64,000 nucleotides of DNA from Salipiger aestuarii (GCF_003259905.1 NZ_QLMG01000005.1:62001-126000), one strand, 5' to 3'; shown: positions 27,153 to 36,677, counted from the first letter of the stretch. The notes: generated from the sequence alone by a model not told the origin. Numbers and translations: made by a program.

Positions 27153-27596
27153 TCAGTCGAACTTGCGCGATGGGGCCAGCACCTTGGCTTCGCCAGTCAG
27201 AACCGGCTTGTCGTCCACGGTGCATGCGCAATCCAGCGTCACGCGCCGCCTGGAATGGTCGATGCCCGTCACCGTGACCCTTGCCGTCACCATGTCACCG
27301 GGCCGCACCGGGCCGATGAACTTGAGCGATTGGCCCAGATAGACGGTGCCATGCCCCGGTAACTGCTCTCCGATGACGGCCGAGATCAGACCGGCGGTCA
27401 GCATCCCATGCGCAATGCGCCCCTGAAAGATCGTGTCCTGGGCATAGGAGTCATCAAGGTGCACCGGATTGCGGTCGGTCGACACCTCGGCGAACATCTC
27501 GATATCGCGGTCCGTCACGATCTTTCGGATGTGTCGGGACATCCCGATCTCGATGTCCTCGATGCAGATCGTTCCGCGCGGAAAGTTGTCCAGCAT
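27153..27596 (-). CDS. MaoC family (R)-specific enoyl-CoA hydratase
   Basis: A 147-residue hot-dog-fold hydratase. The catalytic Asp41 and His46 lie in DRNPVHLDD, followed by IAHGML (His63), as in PhaJ enzymes that make (R)-3-hydroxyacyl-CoA for polyhydroxyalkanoate or fatty-acid metabolism. GGAGG five bases before the ATG at 27596 decides the start; an upstream in-frame ATG at 27611 has no ribosome site. The acyl-chain preference is not apparent. It reads in the same direction as the HAD gene but is separated by 190 bases. Confidence 0.9.
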   Translation of the reverse strand: MLDNFPRGTICIEDIEIGMSRHIRKIVTDRDIEMFAEVSTDRNPVHLDDSYAQDTIFQGRIAHGMLTAGLISAVIGEQLPGHGTVYLGQSLKFIGPVRPGDMVTARVTVTGIDHSRRRVTLDCACTVDDKPVLTGEAKVLAPSRKFD

Positions 27597-27787
27597 CTTT
27601 GCCTCCGTCATGATTCATTCGGTAACAATAGTCCCAGACTGATCCGGTTTGGGAAACTTTATTACTTTGCACGCGCAGAAAATCAAGCCCTGTCATGAAG
27701 GGCCGGCTCCAGAACCGGGGCGCGTGTCCAAGACAAAACGCCACCCGCGATGGCGGGCGACGTAAAATCAACGGTCGGGGGCGCGGT

Positions 27788-28660
27788 CTAGCGCAGGAAC
27801 CCGATGCTGTAGGCCGGGTTCACCGAATGGGTGGCGAGATAGGCGTCAAGCTTGACGGGATCGGGCTGTCGGTCGGTTCCGGTTTCTTCGGCGGCGATTC
27901 CGCCCGAAATGAACAGCGAATCGAGCTCTTCGCCCTGCGCACCCAGAATATCGGTCTTGACCCCGTCTCCGATCGCAAGAATGCCACTGTCGGAAATCTC
28001 GGGCGCGATTTCGGCCAGGCGGCGCCGTGCAAGATCGTAGATGGGCGGAAAGGGCTTGCCGAAATACAGGCTCTCGCCGCCCATTTCGGAATAAAGATCG
28101 GCCACGGCACCGGCGCACCATTCACGCACCTCGCCCCGGTCCACGATGACATCGGGATTGGCGCAAAGCAGCTTCAGTCCCTTTTGTTTGGCATACAGCA
28201 ACTGGGGGCGCAGCACCGTCGGGGCTTGTCTGGAATCGTAGGGGCCGGTGCAGACAATGCCTTCGGCATCTTCCAGCGGCACGCGGGTGATCGGCACCGG
28301 GGTCTCGATCAGTTTGAGCGGTTCGAAAAACGGCAGGTCGATTTCGGTCCCGATGAACCAGATCTTCGAGCCGACAGCGCCGCAGAACATGGCTGACCGG
28401 GCGCTGTCGCCGGACGTGGCGATGTTGTCCCAGCAATCCTGCGGGACGTCGAACTGTTCCAGCTGCTTCATCACCTCGACACGGGGACGTGGCGAATTGG
28501 TGACAAGCACGACAATGCCGCCGCGCTTGCGATAGGCTCGCAAAGCTTCGACCGCCTCGGGATAGGCGGTCATGCCGTTATGCACGCAGCCCCAGAGGTC
28601 TACGAACATGGCGTCGTAGCGGTCGGAAATCTCGGAAAGGGCGTCGATGATCTGGCTCAT
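27788..28660 (-). CDS. HAD superfamily hydrolase, TIGR01459 type (NagD-like)
   Basis: A 290-residue haloacid-dehalogenase-like phosphatase of the IIA (NagD) subgroup. The nucleophile Asp21 sits in DLWGCVHNG; the second Asp of the usual DxD is replaced by Trp, as in this subfamily. VTNSPRPR (motif II), YFGKPFPP with the conserved Lys (motif III), and IGDGVKTDILGA (motif IV) are present. The substrate is unknown, probably a small phosphorylated metabolite. It stands as a single-gene unit. Confidence 0.9.
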   Translation of the reverse strand: MSQIIDALSEISDRYDAMFVDLWGCVHNGMTAYPEAVEALRAYRKRGGIVVLVTNSPRPRVEVMKQLEQFDVPQDCWDNIATSGDSARSAMFCGAVGSKIWFIGTEIDLPFFEPLKLIETPVPITRVPLEDAEGIVCTGPYDSRQAPTVLRPQLLYAKQKGLKLLCANPDVIVDRGEVREWCAGAVADLYSEMGGESLYFGKPFPPIYDLARRRLAEIAPEISDSGILAIGDGVKTDILGAQGEELDSLFISGGIAAEETGTDRQPDPVKLDAYLATHSVNPAYSIGFLR

Positions 28661-28770
28661 GCGGTACGGGCCTTTTCTGGCGTCAGGTGTCTGCCCCTAC
28701 CTAGGGGGCGGTCGCGCTTTTGACCAGCCTTTCGGCCCGGTCGGTCAGCCCGGCCTTTCGAGCAGGTCTT

Positions 28771-29634
28771 TCAACCTTGCGCGGTCACCGACCACGCAAA
28801 TCGCGCGGTGTCGCCCGGATCCAGGATGACGGTCCAGGGCCGGTCGGCCATCTGCGCCGAGCCGCCATGCGCGCCGGCGGTTCCGTGCCAGGGTTCGATG
28901 CACAGGAACGGCGCGCCGACCTTCTGCCAGATGGCGAGGTTGGGCAGGTTTTCAAATGTGAAATGCAGGCGAGGCCCGGTTTCGAAGGTCAGGGTCAACG
29001 CATCGCCTGCGCCGTCGGGAAAGATCAGAGCGTCATCTTCGAACAGATCGGGGGTGATGTCGAGGTGCCCCATGGTGAAGGGCGATGGCAGCCGGTCGGC
29101 ACCGAGAAGGCCATCCCGGAGTCGCGCGAGCGCGGGCGCGCCGCCGTTGCTCAGCGTGACCGCAGCAGATCCGCTTGCCCCAGCCGGCGGCAGGTTGAAC
29201 GCAGGATGAAAGCCAAACCCGAAAGGCATGGGCCGGAGGTCACGGTTCGTGATCTCGACAGCCTCGGTGAGGGTCGCGCCCTCGACCCGGTGGATCGCCG
29301 CCAGCTCGAACGCAAAGGGAAAGCAGGCTCGGGTTGCTGTGCTGTCACGCAGGACATGACGGCACGAGGTATCATCGGCGGCAGCCAGATCGAACAATGT
29401 GCGACGCGCAAAACCATGCTTGGGCATGTGGAAAACGTCACCCGCGAAGGCGAGCTTGTCGTCACGCGCCAGGCCGACAATTGGGAAAAGCAAGGGCGCA
29501 CGACCGTTCCACCACGCGGGGTCGCCTTGCCAGAGCAGCTCGGCGTCATTCAGGCGGAGGCTTTGCAATTCGGCACCCATGGCGGCGACCGTGACAGACA
29601 GCGCCTCGCTCGAAATGTGGATGGGGTCGGACAT
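28771..29634 (-). CDS. Aldose 1-epimerase family protein
   Basis: A 287-residue galactose-mutarotase-like beta-sandwich protein of the LacX/YeaD-like group. GAELQSLRL and WQGDPAWWNGRAPLLFPIVG start the fold, followed by KHGFAR, FHPAFNLP and the C-terminal CIEPWHGTAGAHGG segment, which carries the catalytic Glu. It catalyses or senses anomeric interconversion of a sugar; the sugar is not known. It lies downstream of the pyrophosphatase gene, beyond two large hairpins. Confidence 0.88.
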   Translation of the reverse strand: MSDPIHISSEALSVTVAAMGAELQSLRLNDAELLWQGDPAWWNGRAPLLFPIVGLARDDKLAFAGDVFHMPKHGFARRTLFDLAAADDTSCRHVLRDSTATRACFPFAFELAAIHRVEGATLTEAVEITNRDLRPMPFGFGFHPAFNLPPAGASGSAAVTLSNGGAPALARLRDGLLGADRLPSPFTMGHLDITPDLFEDDALIFPDGAGDALTLTFETGPRLHFTFENLPNLAIWQKVGAPFLCIEPWHGTAGAHGGSAQMADRPWTVILDPGDTARFAWSVTAQG

Positions 29635-29737
29635 CGGGGCCTCGGTGTATTGCCCGCGCGAAAGTGCATGGGGGCAGGCAAAACGCCAGAGCGCCTGTGC
29701 AAAAGACGCCCTGGGTTGGGCGCCTCTGTGGTCAGCG

Positions 29738-29771
29738 GGTCTAAAACTCTTCGTACGAAGAGTTTTAGACC
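29738..29771. repeat. 34-base perfect palindrome (hairpin 2 after ppaC)
   Basis: The sequence is perfectly self-complementary about the centre 29754/29755, with core AAAACTCTTCGTACG in the left arm. It shares its 24-base core with the second palindrome 47 bases away. Each hairpin ends with TTTT, as expected for intrinsic terminators working on both strands. Confidence 0.85.
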
Positions 29772-29788
29772 ACCCTCGCGCCGTACGG

Positions 29789-29814
29789 GAAAACTCTTCG
29801 TACGAAGAGTTTTC
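29789..29814. repeat. 26-base perfect palindrome (hairpin 1 after ppaC)
   Basis: Centred at 29801/29802, this copy has the same 24-base core as the larger palindrome at 29738-29771. It begins 10 bases after the ppaC stop on the minus strand and is followed there by TTTTC, so it is the first candidate terminator of that gene. Confidence 0.85.
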
Positions 29815-29823
29815 GGGATCGGA

Positions 29824-30744
29824 TCACAGCTTCAGATTCGGAATGATCTGTTTCTTGCGGCTCATGACGCCGGGAAGGACCACGGTGTCGCCGTCGACCG
29901 ATGCGCCAAAGCTCCTTTCCGCCACTGCCTTGACCAGTTCGTTGGGCACCAGAAGCGTCGCTTCTTCGTTCAGGATGTCGACCACGAACAACAACACCTC
30001 GTCCACGCCGTCTTCTGCTGCGACCGTCTTGAAGGTTTCCATCAGCGACGCCTTGCGGCCCAGCGGGATTTCCGGCGCCGTGGTTTCCAGAACCGATACG
30101 CGGAACCTGGTGCCATCGACGGCGTATTCCTTGGAATCCATGCGGATCAGTTCGGCATCCGAAAAATCGGACACATCCGACTTGGCGGCGAACATCTGTG
30201 CCGCGAACTCTGGGATGTCGATGCCAAGATCTGCCGCCAGGGTCTCGGCCACGGCGCGGTCATGTGCGGTGGTGGTGGGCGAGCGGAATTCGAGAGTGTC
30301 GGACAGGATGCAGGTCAGCGCCGCGCCCTTGATCGCGTCAGGCATCCTGCCCAGATCCTTGCCCATCAGGTCGACCATGATCGTCGCGGTGCAGGCCAGC
30401 GGGCGCATCGTGATGTCGATCGGGCCCCTGGTTTCCAGGCCGCCGACCAGCTTGTGGTGGTCGATGATGCCCTGGATGTCTGCCGCGTTGATCGAGGCGG
30501 GCAGTTCGGCAGGGTTGTTGGTGTCAACGATGATCACCGGCGCGCCCTCGGTCACGTCCGAGATGATTTCGGGTTTCTCAAGGTCCCAGTGTTTCAGCAT
30601 GAAGGCGGCTTCGGTGTTGGGTTCGCCCAGCAGCGCGGGCTTGGCGGCGGTGCCTTTCACTTCGTTGAGGTACCAGGCCCAGATGATCGGGCTGCCGGTG
30701 CTGTCGGTGTCGGGGGACTTGTGGCCGAAAACCAGGGTGGTCAT
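29824..30744 (-). CDS. ppaC: Manganese-dependent (family II) inorganic pyrophosphatase
   Basis: A 306-residue DHH-superfamily enzyme that hydrolyses pyrophosphate, pulling biosynthetic reactions forward. Metal ligands of family II are present: His8, Asp12 and Asp14 in GHKSPDTDS, Asp74 in VDTNN, and the DHHK motif (Asp95-His96-His97). The C-terminal DHHA2 domain has the substrate-binding SRKKQ. No CBS regulatory domains are inserted. Family II enzymes need Mn2+ or Co2+, which fits the Mn uptake operon in this window. Confidence 0.96.
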   Translation of the reverse strand: MTTLVFGHKSPDTDSTGSPIIWAWYLNEVKGTAAKPALLGEPNTEAAFMLKHWDLEKPEIISDVTEGAPVIIVDTNNPAELPASINAADIQGIIDHHKLVGGLETRGPIDITMRPLACTATIMVDLMGKDLGRMPDAIKGAALTCILSDTLEFRSPTTTAHDRAVAETLAADLGIDIPEFAAQMFAAKSDVSDFSDAELIRMDSKEYAVDGTRFRVSVLETTAPEIPLGRKASLMETFKTVAAEDGVDEVLLFVVDILNEEATLLVPNELVKAVAERSFGASVDGDTVVLPGVMSRKKQIIPNLKL

Positions 30745-30913
30745 GAGGGCTCCTCTCGGGGTGCGTCACATTATTTCGCGGGCGTTGTAGCGGCGCGGTT
30801 GCGCCTTGTCACCCTTGGAAATGCGAGCCGTCTGAGCGGGGGCGGCCGCCGCCGCGCCATGGAACCGGGGGCCGGGCCGGGGCGTTCACAGACCAGACAG
30901 AGGATTTTATCAG

Positions 30914-31117
30914 ATGAACATGCAGACCGATTTTGCCGACACCGTCCAGCTTGATGCCGCGCTTGACGTCCCCCCCGATCCCCGCGAGCCAATGACCGCA
31001 TCGCAGGAAGCGCGTCTGCGCGAGTTGTCCGAACGCGCGGGTGAACCGTTCAACAGCGAGCTTACGGTCCAGCAGGCCGAAGATCGCATCGAGTTGCTGC
31101 GGGCGGTGGTCTACTGA
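30914..31117 (+). CDS. DUF3072 domain-containing small protein
   Basis: A 67-residue protein whose C-terminal 45 residues (MTASQEARLRELSERAGEPF and the LTVQQAEDRIELL helix) match the DUF3072 family, a short two-helix module of unknown function. A GAGGA precedes the ATG by about nine bases. It is divergent from ppaC and 93 bases ahead of maeB. The intergenic spacing suggests its own transcript. Confidence 0.82.
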   Translation: MNMQTDFADTVQLDAALDVPPDPREPMTASQEARLRELSERAGEPFNSELTVQQAEDRIELLRAVVY

Positions 31118-31209
31118 CGCCGCGCGCTACTGGACGCAACACGGCCTTCCTGATATGCGACGCACATCGAGTTGTTCAGTGATGAACTATATCGGGAGCA
31201 AAGCCGCAG

Positions 31210-33489
31210 ATGTCCGAAACGAGCCAGGAAAGCCTGCGCCAGGCGGCGCTGTTCTATCACGAGAACCCCAAGCCCGGAAAGCTTGAGATCCGCGCCACCA
31301 AGCCGCTGGCCAACGGGCGCGACCTCAGCCGGGCCTACAGCCCCGGCGTCGCCGAGGCCTGCCTGGAGATCAAGGCCGATCCCGCCAATGCGGCCCGCTA
31401 CACCGCGCGGGGCAATCTGGTGGCGGTGGTGTCGAACGGCACCGCCGTGTTGGGGCTGGGCAATATCGGGCCGCTGGCGTCCAAGCCGGTGATGGAAGGC
31501 AAGGCGGTCCTGTTCAAGAAATTCGCCAATATCGACTGTTTCGACATCGAACTGGATCAACCCGACCCCGAAAAGCTGGCGGACATCGTCTGCGCGCTGG
31601 AACCGACCTTCGGGGCGATCAATCTCGAAGATATCAAGGCGCCTGACTGCTTCACCGTGGAAAAGATCTGCCGTGAGCGGATGAACATCCCGGTCTTTCA
31701 CGACGATCAGCACGGCACGGCCATCGTTGTGGGCGCCGCTGCCACCAACGCGCTGCACGTCGCCGGAAAGTCGTTCGAAGACATCAAGATCGTCTCGACC
31801 GGCGGGGGCGCGGCCGGCCTCGCCTGTCTCAACATGCTGCTCAAGCTTGGGGTCAAGCGGGAAAACGTCTGGCTGTGCGACATCCACGGTCTTGTCTACG
31901 AGGGCCGCACCGAGGATATGAACCCGCACAAGGCCGCTTTTGCCCAGGCCTCGGACAAGCGTACCCTGGATGACGTGGTCGATGGCGCGGATCTGTTTCT
32001 GGGGCTGTCGGGGGCGGGGGTGCTGAAGCCCGAACAGGTGGCGCGCATGGCGGCAAGGCCGATCATCTTCGCCCTTGCCAACCCGAACCCCGAAATCATG
32101 CCAGATCTGGTGCGCGAGGTTGCCCCCGATGCCATCATGGCAACGGGGCGGTCGGATTTTCCCAACCAGGTCAACAACGTGCTGTGTTTCCCGTTCATCT
32201 TTCGCGGCGCGCTTGACGTGGGCGCGACCGAAATCAACGACGAGATGGCCATCGCCTGCGTGACCGGCATCGCAGCCCTTGCCCGCGCCACCACCAGCGC
32301 CGAGGCCGCCGCCGCCTACCATGGCGAGCAGATGACCTTTGGTCGCGACTACCTGATCCCCAAGCCGTTCGATCCGCGCCTGTCGGCGGTGGTGTCCTCC
32401 GCCGTGGCCATGGCCGCGATGGAGTCGGGCGTGGCGACCCGCCCGCTCGACGATCTTGGGGCGTACAAGGAAAAGCTGAACGCGAGCGTGTTCAAATCGG
32501 CTTTGCTGATGCGGCCGGTTTTCGACGCGGCCCGTACTGCCAGCCGCAAGATCGTCTTTTCCGAGGGCGAGGACGAGCGTGTGCTGCGCGCCGCGCAGGC
32601 GATCCTTGAAGAAACCACCGAACATCCGATTCTGATCGGTCGCCCCGAGGTGCTGGAATCGCGCTGTGAACGCATGGGGCTGGAAATCCGCCCCGGACGG
32701 GATTTCCACGTTGTGAACCCTCACGATGACCCGCGCTACCGCGATTACTGGGAAAGCTATCACACGCTGATGGCGCGCAAGGGCGTGACGCCTGACCTCG
32801 CGCGCGCCATCCTGCGCACCAACACCACGGCGATTGCGTCGATCATGGTGCACCGGGGCGAGGCAGACAGCATGATCTGCGGCACGTTTGGCGAATATCG
32901 CTGGCATCTCAATTACATCACGCAGGTGCTGGGGGGGCGGGGGTCCGAACCGCAGGGCGCGCTGTCCTTGATGATCCTGGAAGACGGGCCGCTGTTTCTG
33001 GCCGATACCCAGGTCTGGACCGAACCCAACGCCGAACAGATCGCGGCCACCACCATCGGGGCTGCGCGTCATGTGCGCCGGTTTGGTCTGACGCCCAAGG
33101 TGGCGCTGTGCTCGCGCTCGCAGTTCGGCAACCAGGCGGATGGCACCGGACCGCGCATGCGCGCGGCGCTGGACATCCTAGACAGCTGCCCGCGCGATTT
33201 CATGTATGAGGGCGAAATGCACGTGGACAGCGCGCTTGACGCCGATCTGCGCGAGCGTCTGATGCCGGGCAACCGGCTGGAAGGCGCGGCGAATGTTCTG
33301 ATCTTCGCCCAGGCGGATGCGGCCAGCGGCGTGCGCAACATCCTGCGGCTCAAGGCGGGCGGGCTTGAGGTCGGGCCGATCCTGATGGGGCTGGGCAACC
33401 GGGCGCATATCGTGACGCCGTCGATCTCCTCGCGCGGGTTGCTGAACATGGCGGCCATCGCGGGCACCCCCGTCGCCAGCTACGGCTGA
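31210..33489 (+). CDS. maeB: NADP-dependent malic enzyme, MaeB type
   Basis: A 759-residue enzyme decarboxylating malate to pyruvate with NADPH production. The N-terminal 420 residues are malic enzyme: [11 protein letters not shown] carries the catalytic Tyr, followed by [13 protein letters not shown] and the nucleotide loop [12 protein letters not shown]. The C-terminal part (about 430-759) is a phosphotransacetylase-like domain, which in this family has a regulatory, acetyl-CoA-sensing role. Length and order match alphaproteobacterial MaeB proteins. Confidence 0.97.
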   Translation: MSETSQESLRQAALFYHENPKPGKLEIRATKPLANGRDLSRAYSPGVAEACLEIKADPANAARYTARGNLVAVVSNGTAVLGLGNIGPLASKPVMEGKAVLFKKFANIDCFDIELDQPDPEKLADIVCALEPTFGAINLEDIKAPDCFTVEKICRERMNIPVFHDDQHGTAIVVGAAATNALHVAGKSFEDIKIVSTGGGAAGLACLNMLLKLGVKRENVWLCDIHGLVYEGRTEDMNPHKAAFAQASDKRTLDDVVDGADLFLGLSGAGVLKPEQVARMAARPIIFALANPNPEIMPDLVREVAPDAIMATGRSDFPNQVNNVLCFPFIFRGALDVGATEINDEMAIACVTGIAALARATTSAEAAAAYHGEQMTFGRDYLIPKPFDPRLSAVVSSAVAMAAMESGVATRPLDDLGAYKEKLNASVFKSALLMRPVFDAARTASRKIVFSEGEDERVLRAAQAILEETTEHPILIGRPEVLESRCERMGLEIRPGRDFHVVNPHDDPRYRDYWESYHTLMARKGVTPDLARAILRTNTTAIASIMVHRGEADSMICGTFGEYRWHLNYITQVLGGRGSEPQGALSLMILEDGPLFLADTQVWTEPNAEQIAATTIGAARHVRRFGLTPKVALCSRSQFGNQADGTGPRMRAALDILDSCPRDFMYEGEMHVDSALDADLRERLMPGNRLEGAANVLIFAQADAASGVRNILRLKAGGLEVGPILMGLGNRAHIVTPSISSRGLLNMAAIAGTPVASYG

Positions 33490-33605
33490 CGCGCCCTGGC
33501 GGGGCGGGCCGGGCCAGCATGACTGGGCAGCAGATCTGGGGCAGCAGGACTGACGCGGTCAGGGCGACCTGCACGGTCCGTTGTGGTCATCCTGCCCGGC
33601 GCGAG

Positions 33606-33719
33606 ATTTGCAATATCCGGATTAGCATGTTTGCACATCCCCCATCGGTTGCACCGCGATCTGCGAAGATCCGGTGACTTTGCAAAATTTGCACGGCGAT
33701 TTCCAGCTGACTTCGCAAA
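33606..33719. promoter_or_regulatory. Cluster of TTTGCAAA-type motifs upstream of prpE
   Basis: Five copies or near copies of the palindrome TTTGCAAA lie in 114 bases: TTTGCAAT (33607), TTTGCAC (33630), TTTGCAAA (33679), TTTGCACG (33688) and TTCGCAAA (33712). Short-chain fatty acyl-CoA regulators such as PccR of Rhodobacter bind TTTGCAAA pairs ahead of propionate genes. The location before a propionyl-CoA synthetase gene makes such control likely, by inference. The rest of the 327-base gap (33490-33816) shows no gene and no clear terminator for maeB. Confidence 0.6.
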
Positions 33720-33816
33720 CTATCGTGTAATCGGGTCGCAGTTTACGGTAACAGGCTTGCCCGGTGCCGGGGCGAAGCCTAACACCTTCCTCCAATAGTG
33801 AGAAGAGGACGTATCC

Positions 33817-35718
33817 ATGGGTTACAAGGACGTGTACGCGGCCTGGCAGGCCGATCCCGATGGCTTCTGGATGGAGGCCGCCGAAGCCATCGACTGGGAC
33901 CGCAAGCCGACCAAGGCGCTGCTGGACAAGGGCGGCGACATGTACGAGTGGTTCGCGGACGGCATGGTGAACACCTGCTGGAACGCGGTCGATCGTCATG
34001 TCGAAGCCGGGCGCGGCGACGAGATCGCCATCATGCACGAAAGTCCGATCACCCATGCCAGCAAGGGCATCACGTATCGCGAGCTGCGCGATCGGGTGGC
34101 CAGCCTCGCCGGGGCGCTTCGGATGCGCGGCGTGGAAAAAGGCGACCGGGTCATCATCTATATGCCGATGATCCCCGAGGCGCTTGAGGCGATGCTCGCC
34201 TGCGCGCGCATCGGCGCGGTGCATTCGGTGGTGTTCGGCGGGTTCGCCGCGCATGAACTGGCGGTGCGCATCGACGATTGCACGCCCAAGGCGATCATCG
34301 CCGCAAGCTGCGGGCTGGAACCGGGGCGGGTGGTGCATTACAAGCCGCTGCTGGATTCCGCCATCGAACAGGCGACGCACAAGCCCGAATTCTGCGTCGT
34401 CTTTCAGCGCGAGCAAGAAGTGGCCAAGCTGGTCGAGGGCCGCGATTTCAACTGGCACGGCTTTCAATACGGCGTAAAGCCCGCCGAATGCGTCCCGGTC
34501 GAAGGCAGCCACCCGGCCTACATCCTGTACACCAGCGGCACGACCGGCCAGCCCAAGGGCGTGGTACGGTCCACCGGCGGTCATCTTGTCGCCCTGCAAT
34601 GGACGATGAAAAACATCTATAACATCGAGGCCGGAGATCGGTTCTGGGCCGCATCCGATGTCGGCTGGGTCGTGGGGCATTCGTATATCTGCTACGGTCC
34701 CCTGATCGCAGGCGCCCAGACCATCGTGTTCGAAGGCAAGCCCATCGGCACGCCCCACGCCGGGGTGTTCTGGCGCATTATCCAGAACCATCGGGTGAAA
34801 TCGTTCTTCACCGCGCCAACCGCTTTGCGCGCCATCCGCCGCGCCGACCCGGATGGAGAATGGATCCGCCGCTACAAGCTGCACGACCTTCAGGCGTTGT
34901 TCCTTGCGGGCGAACGGGCCGATCCCAGCATCATCGAATGGGCGCAAAAGCACCTTGGCGTGCCGGTGATCGACCATTGGTGGCAAACCGAAACCGGCTG
35001 GGGCATCGCCGCCAACCCCATCGGCATCGAGGAGTTGCCGATCAAGCTGGGCAGTCCGTCCGTCGTCATGCCGGGCTATGACGTGCGCATTCTGGATGAA
35101 GGCGGGCACGAGGTGGAACCGGGCACGCTGGGCGCCATCGCGATCAGGCTGCCGCTGCCGCCGGGCACGTTGCAGACGCTGTGGCAGGCCGAGGACCGGT
35201 TCCGAAAATCCTATCTGACCCACTTCCCCGGCTATTACGAAACCGGGGACGCGGGCAAAAAGGACGAAGACGGCTATCTGTATATCATGTCCCGCACCGA
35301 TGACGTCATCAACGTGGCGGGCCACCGGCTGTCGACGGGCGCGATGGAAGATGTGCTTTCGTCGCATCCGGACGTGGCCGAATGCGCGGTGATCGGGGTG
35401 TCGGATGCGATGAAAGGGCAGACGCCGCTGGGGTTGATCTGTCTGAGCTCGGGCGTGGATCGCGATGATGCCGAGGTCTGTCGCGAATGTGTCAAGCTGG
35501 TGCGCGACCAGATCGGCCCGGTTGCCGCCTTCAAGCTCTGCGCGGTGGTGGACCGGCTGCCCAAGACGCGCTCGGGCAAGATCCTGCGCGCGACCATGGT
35601 CAAGATCGCCGATGGCGAGACCTACAAGATGCCCGCGACCATCGACGATCCGGCCATCCTGGACGAGATCGAGGTTGCGCTGAAAAAACTTGGCTACGCC
35701 AACAGCGCGCCGGCCTGA
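33817..35718 (+). CDS. prpE: Propionyl-CoA synthetase
   Basis: A 633-residue acyl-CoA ligase of the AMP-forming family, converting propionate (and more weakly acetate) to its CoA thioester. The adenylation loop YTSGTTGQPKG and the WWQTETGWG segment are intact, and Lys588 in KTRSGKILR is the catalytic, acetylation-controlled lysine. The N-terminal YKDVYAAWQADPDGFWMEAA is typical of PrpE rather than of Acs. GAAGAGGA upstream supports the ATG. Regulation is suggested by the TTTGCAAA cluster ahead. Confidence 0.93.
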   Translation: MGYKDVYAAWQADPDGFWMEAAEAIDWDRKPTKALLDKGGDMYEWFADGMVNTCWNAVDRHVEAGRGDEIAIMHESPITHASKGITYRELRDRVASLAGALRMRGVEKGDRVIIYMPMIPEALEAMLACARIGAVHSVVFGGFAAHELAVRIDDCTPKAIIAASCGLEPGRVVHYKPLLDSAIEQATHKPEFCVVFQREQEVAKLVEGRDFNWHGFQYGVKPAECVPVEGSHPAYILYTSGTTGQPKGVVRSTGGHLVALQWTMKNIYNIEAGDRFWAASDVGWVVGHSYICYGPLIAGAQTIVFEGKPIGTPHAGVFWRIIQNHRVKSFFTAPTALRAIRRADPDGEWIRRYKLHDLQALFLAGERADPSIIEWAQKHLGVPVIDHWWQTETGWGIAANPIGIEELPIKLGSPSVVMPGYDVRILDEGGHEVEPGTLGAIAIRLPLPPGTLQTLWQAEDRFRKSYLTHFPGYYETGDAGKKDEDGYLYIMSRTDDVINVAGHRLSTGAMEDVLSSHPDVAECAVIGVSDAMKGQTPLGLICLSSGVDRDDAEVCRECVKLVRDQIGPVAAFKLCAVVDRLPKTRSGKILRATMVKIADGETYKMPATIDDPAILDEIEVALKKLGYANSAPA

Positions 35719-35804
35719 CCTCTGCGCCGGCCCTGCCGGGGCCGGCGTTCGCATCCATGCGTCGGGAAAGCGGGCAGCGCCCCTTTCGGCCTCGCCCGGG
35801 GGCG

Positions 35805-36677
35805 TTACCGCGTGAAGCTGACCGAGATCGCCGGGTCTCCGGGCAGGCCGCTGTAGCGCACGGTCGCGCCCTTCCCGGCGCTGGCCACCGGAACAAACGG
35901 GCCGAAGGCGCCGACGCTGACGATGTCGCCCGCCTTCAGCGTCACCCCATCCGACATCAGCCACAGCAGCGCGTTCGCCGGATGGCCCAGCGCCGCGCGG
36001 CCGGGGGCCTCGGACAGCACCGTGCCATCGGCGGCGGTCAGGGTCACGGTCATGTCCGCCAGCCTCTGTGCCATGAGCGCGGGGTCGGTGACCACGATGT
36101 CATCGCCCATCACGCCAAGCCGGGGGCCGACCCCCATGGCGGTCAGTGTCACGCCGGTCATCGGTTCGCCGGCCGCAAGGACCAGATCGGGCAATTCGAT
36201 GAACGGGCGGATGGCCGAGATATGGCCAAGCACCTGTTCGGGAGTCGTGGCGCCGGCGATGGCGTCGTCGGCGACGATCAGCAGCAGGTCGGCCTCGACC
36301 ATCGGAACCGCGCCGAAATCCGCCGGAACGGAGGCGCCGTCGTGCAGCAGCATGTCGCGGTACAGCAGGCCGCGCACGGGGGCGGTGACGCCGAACCTGT
36401 CCTGAGCGGGCTTGCTGGTCAGCCCGGCCTTGTAGCCGACCACCGGACCCAGTTCGGGCGCCAGCGCCTGTGCCAGTCTCGCCTGGGTGCACAGCGCATC
36501 CTGCATGGTGCCGCCCGCGCCAAGCGCCGCCGCGGGCTCGCGCGCCAGGTAGCTCGCCACGAATTGCGCGATCTCGGGCTGGGTGGCGCAGGCCGCCTGC
36601 GCGGCGTCGGCAAACGCGCCCAGCGCAAACGCGCCGATGGACGCCCTGACCAGCGCGGCTTTCATGATAGCAGACAT
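35805..36677 (-). CDS. 2-keto-4-pentenoate hydratase/FAH-like protein with signal peptide
   Basis: A 290-residue protein whose residues 30-290 resemble the MhpD/FAH-like hydratases: VGYKAGLTSKPAQDRFGV, GLLYRDMLL, the metal-ligand segment PMVEADLL, and GHPANALLWL. Unexpectedly it begins with a clear signal peptide (residues 5-28, ending ADAAQA). An AGGAG eight bases before the ATG at 36677 confirms that the signal is translated. Family members are normally cytosolic enzymes of aromatic catabolism, so an exported version has an unknown role. No catabolic genes are nearby. Confidence 0.82.
   Translation of the reverse strand: MSAIMKAALVRASIGAFALGAFADAAQAACATQPEIAQFVASYLAREPAAALGAGGTMQDALCTQARLAQALAPELGPVVGYKAGLTSKPAQDRFGVTAPVRGLLYRDMLLHDGASVPADFGAVPMVEADLLLIVADDAIAGATTPEQVLGHISAIRPFIELPDLVLAAGEPMTGVTLTAMGVGPRLGVMGDDIVVTDPALMAQRLADMTVTLTAADGTVLSEAPGRAALGHPANALLWLMSDGVTLKAGDIVSVGAFGPFVPVASAGKGATVRYSGLPGDPAISVSFTR

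Noticed and set aside
28720-30954. A 744-codon plus-strand reading frame
   Set aside because: It lies antisense to the mutarotase and ppaC genes, both of which have complete family motifs. Its composition (Arg/Gly/Asp-rich, no motif) is that of a chance frame in high-GC DNA.
33622-35964. A 780-codon minus-strand reading frame
   Set aside because: It is antisense to prpE and its promoter region. PrpE has all catalytic motifs on the plus strand.
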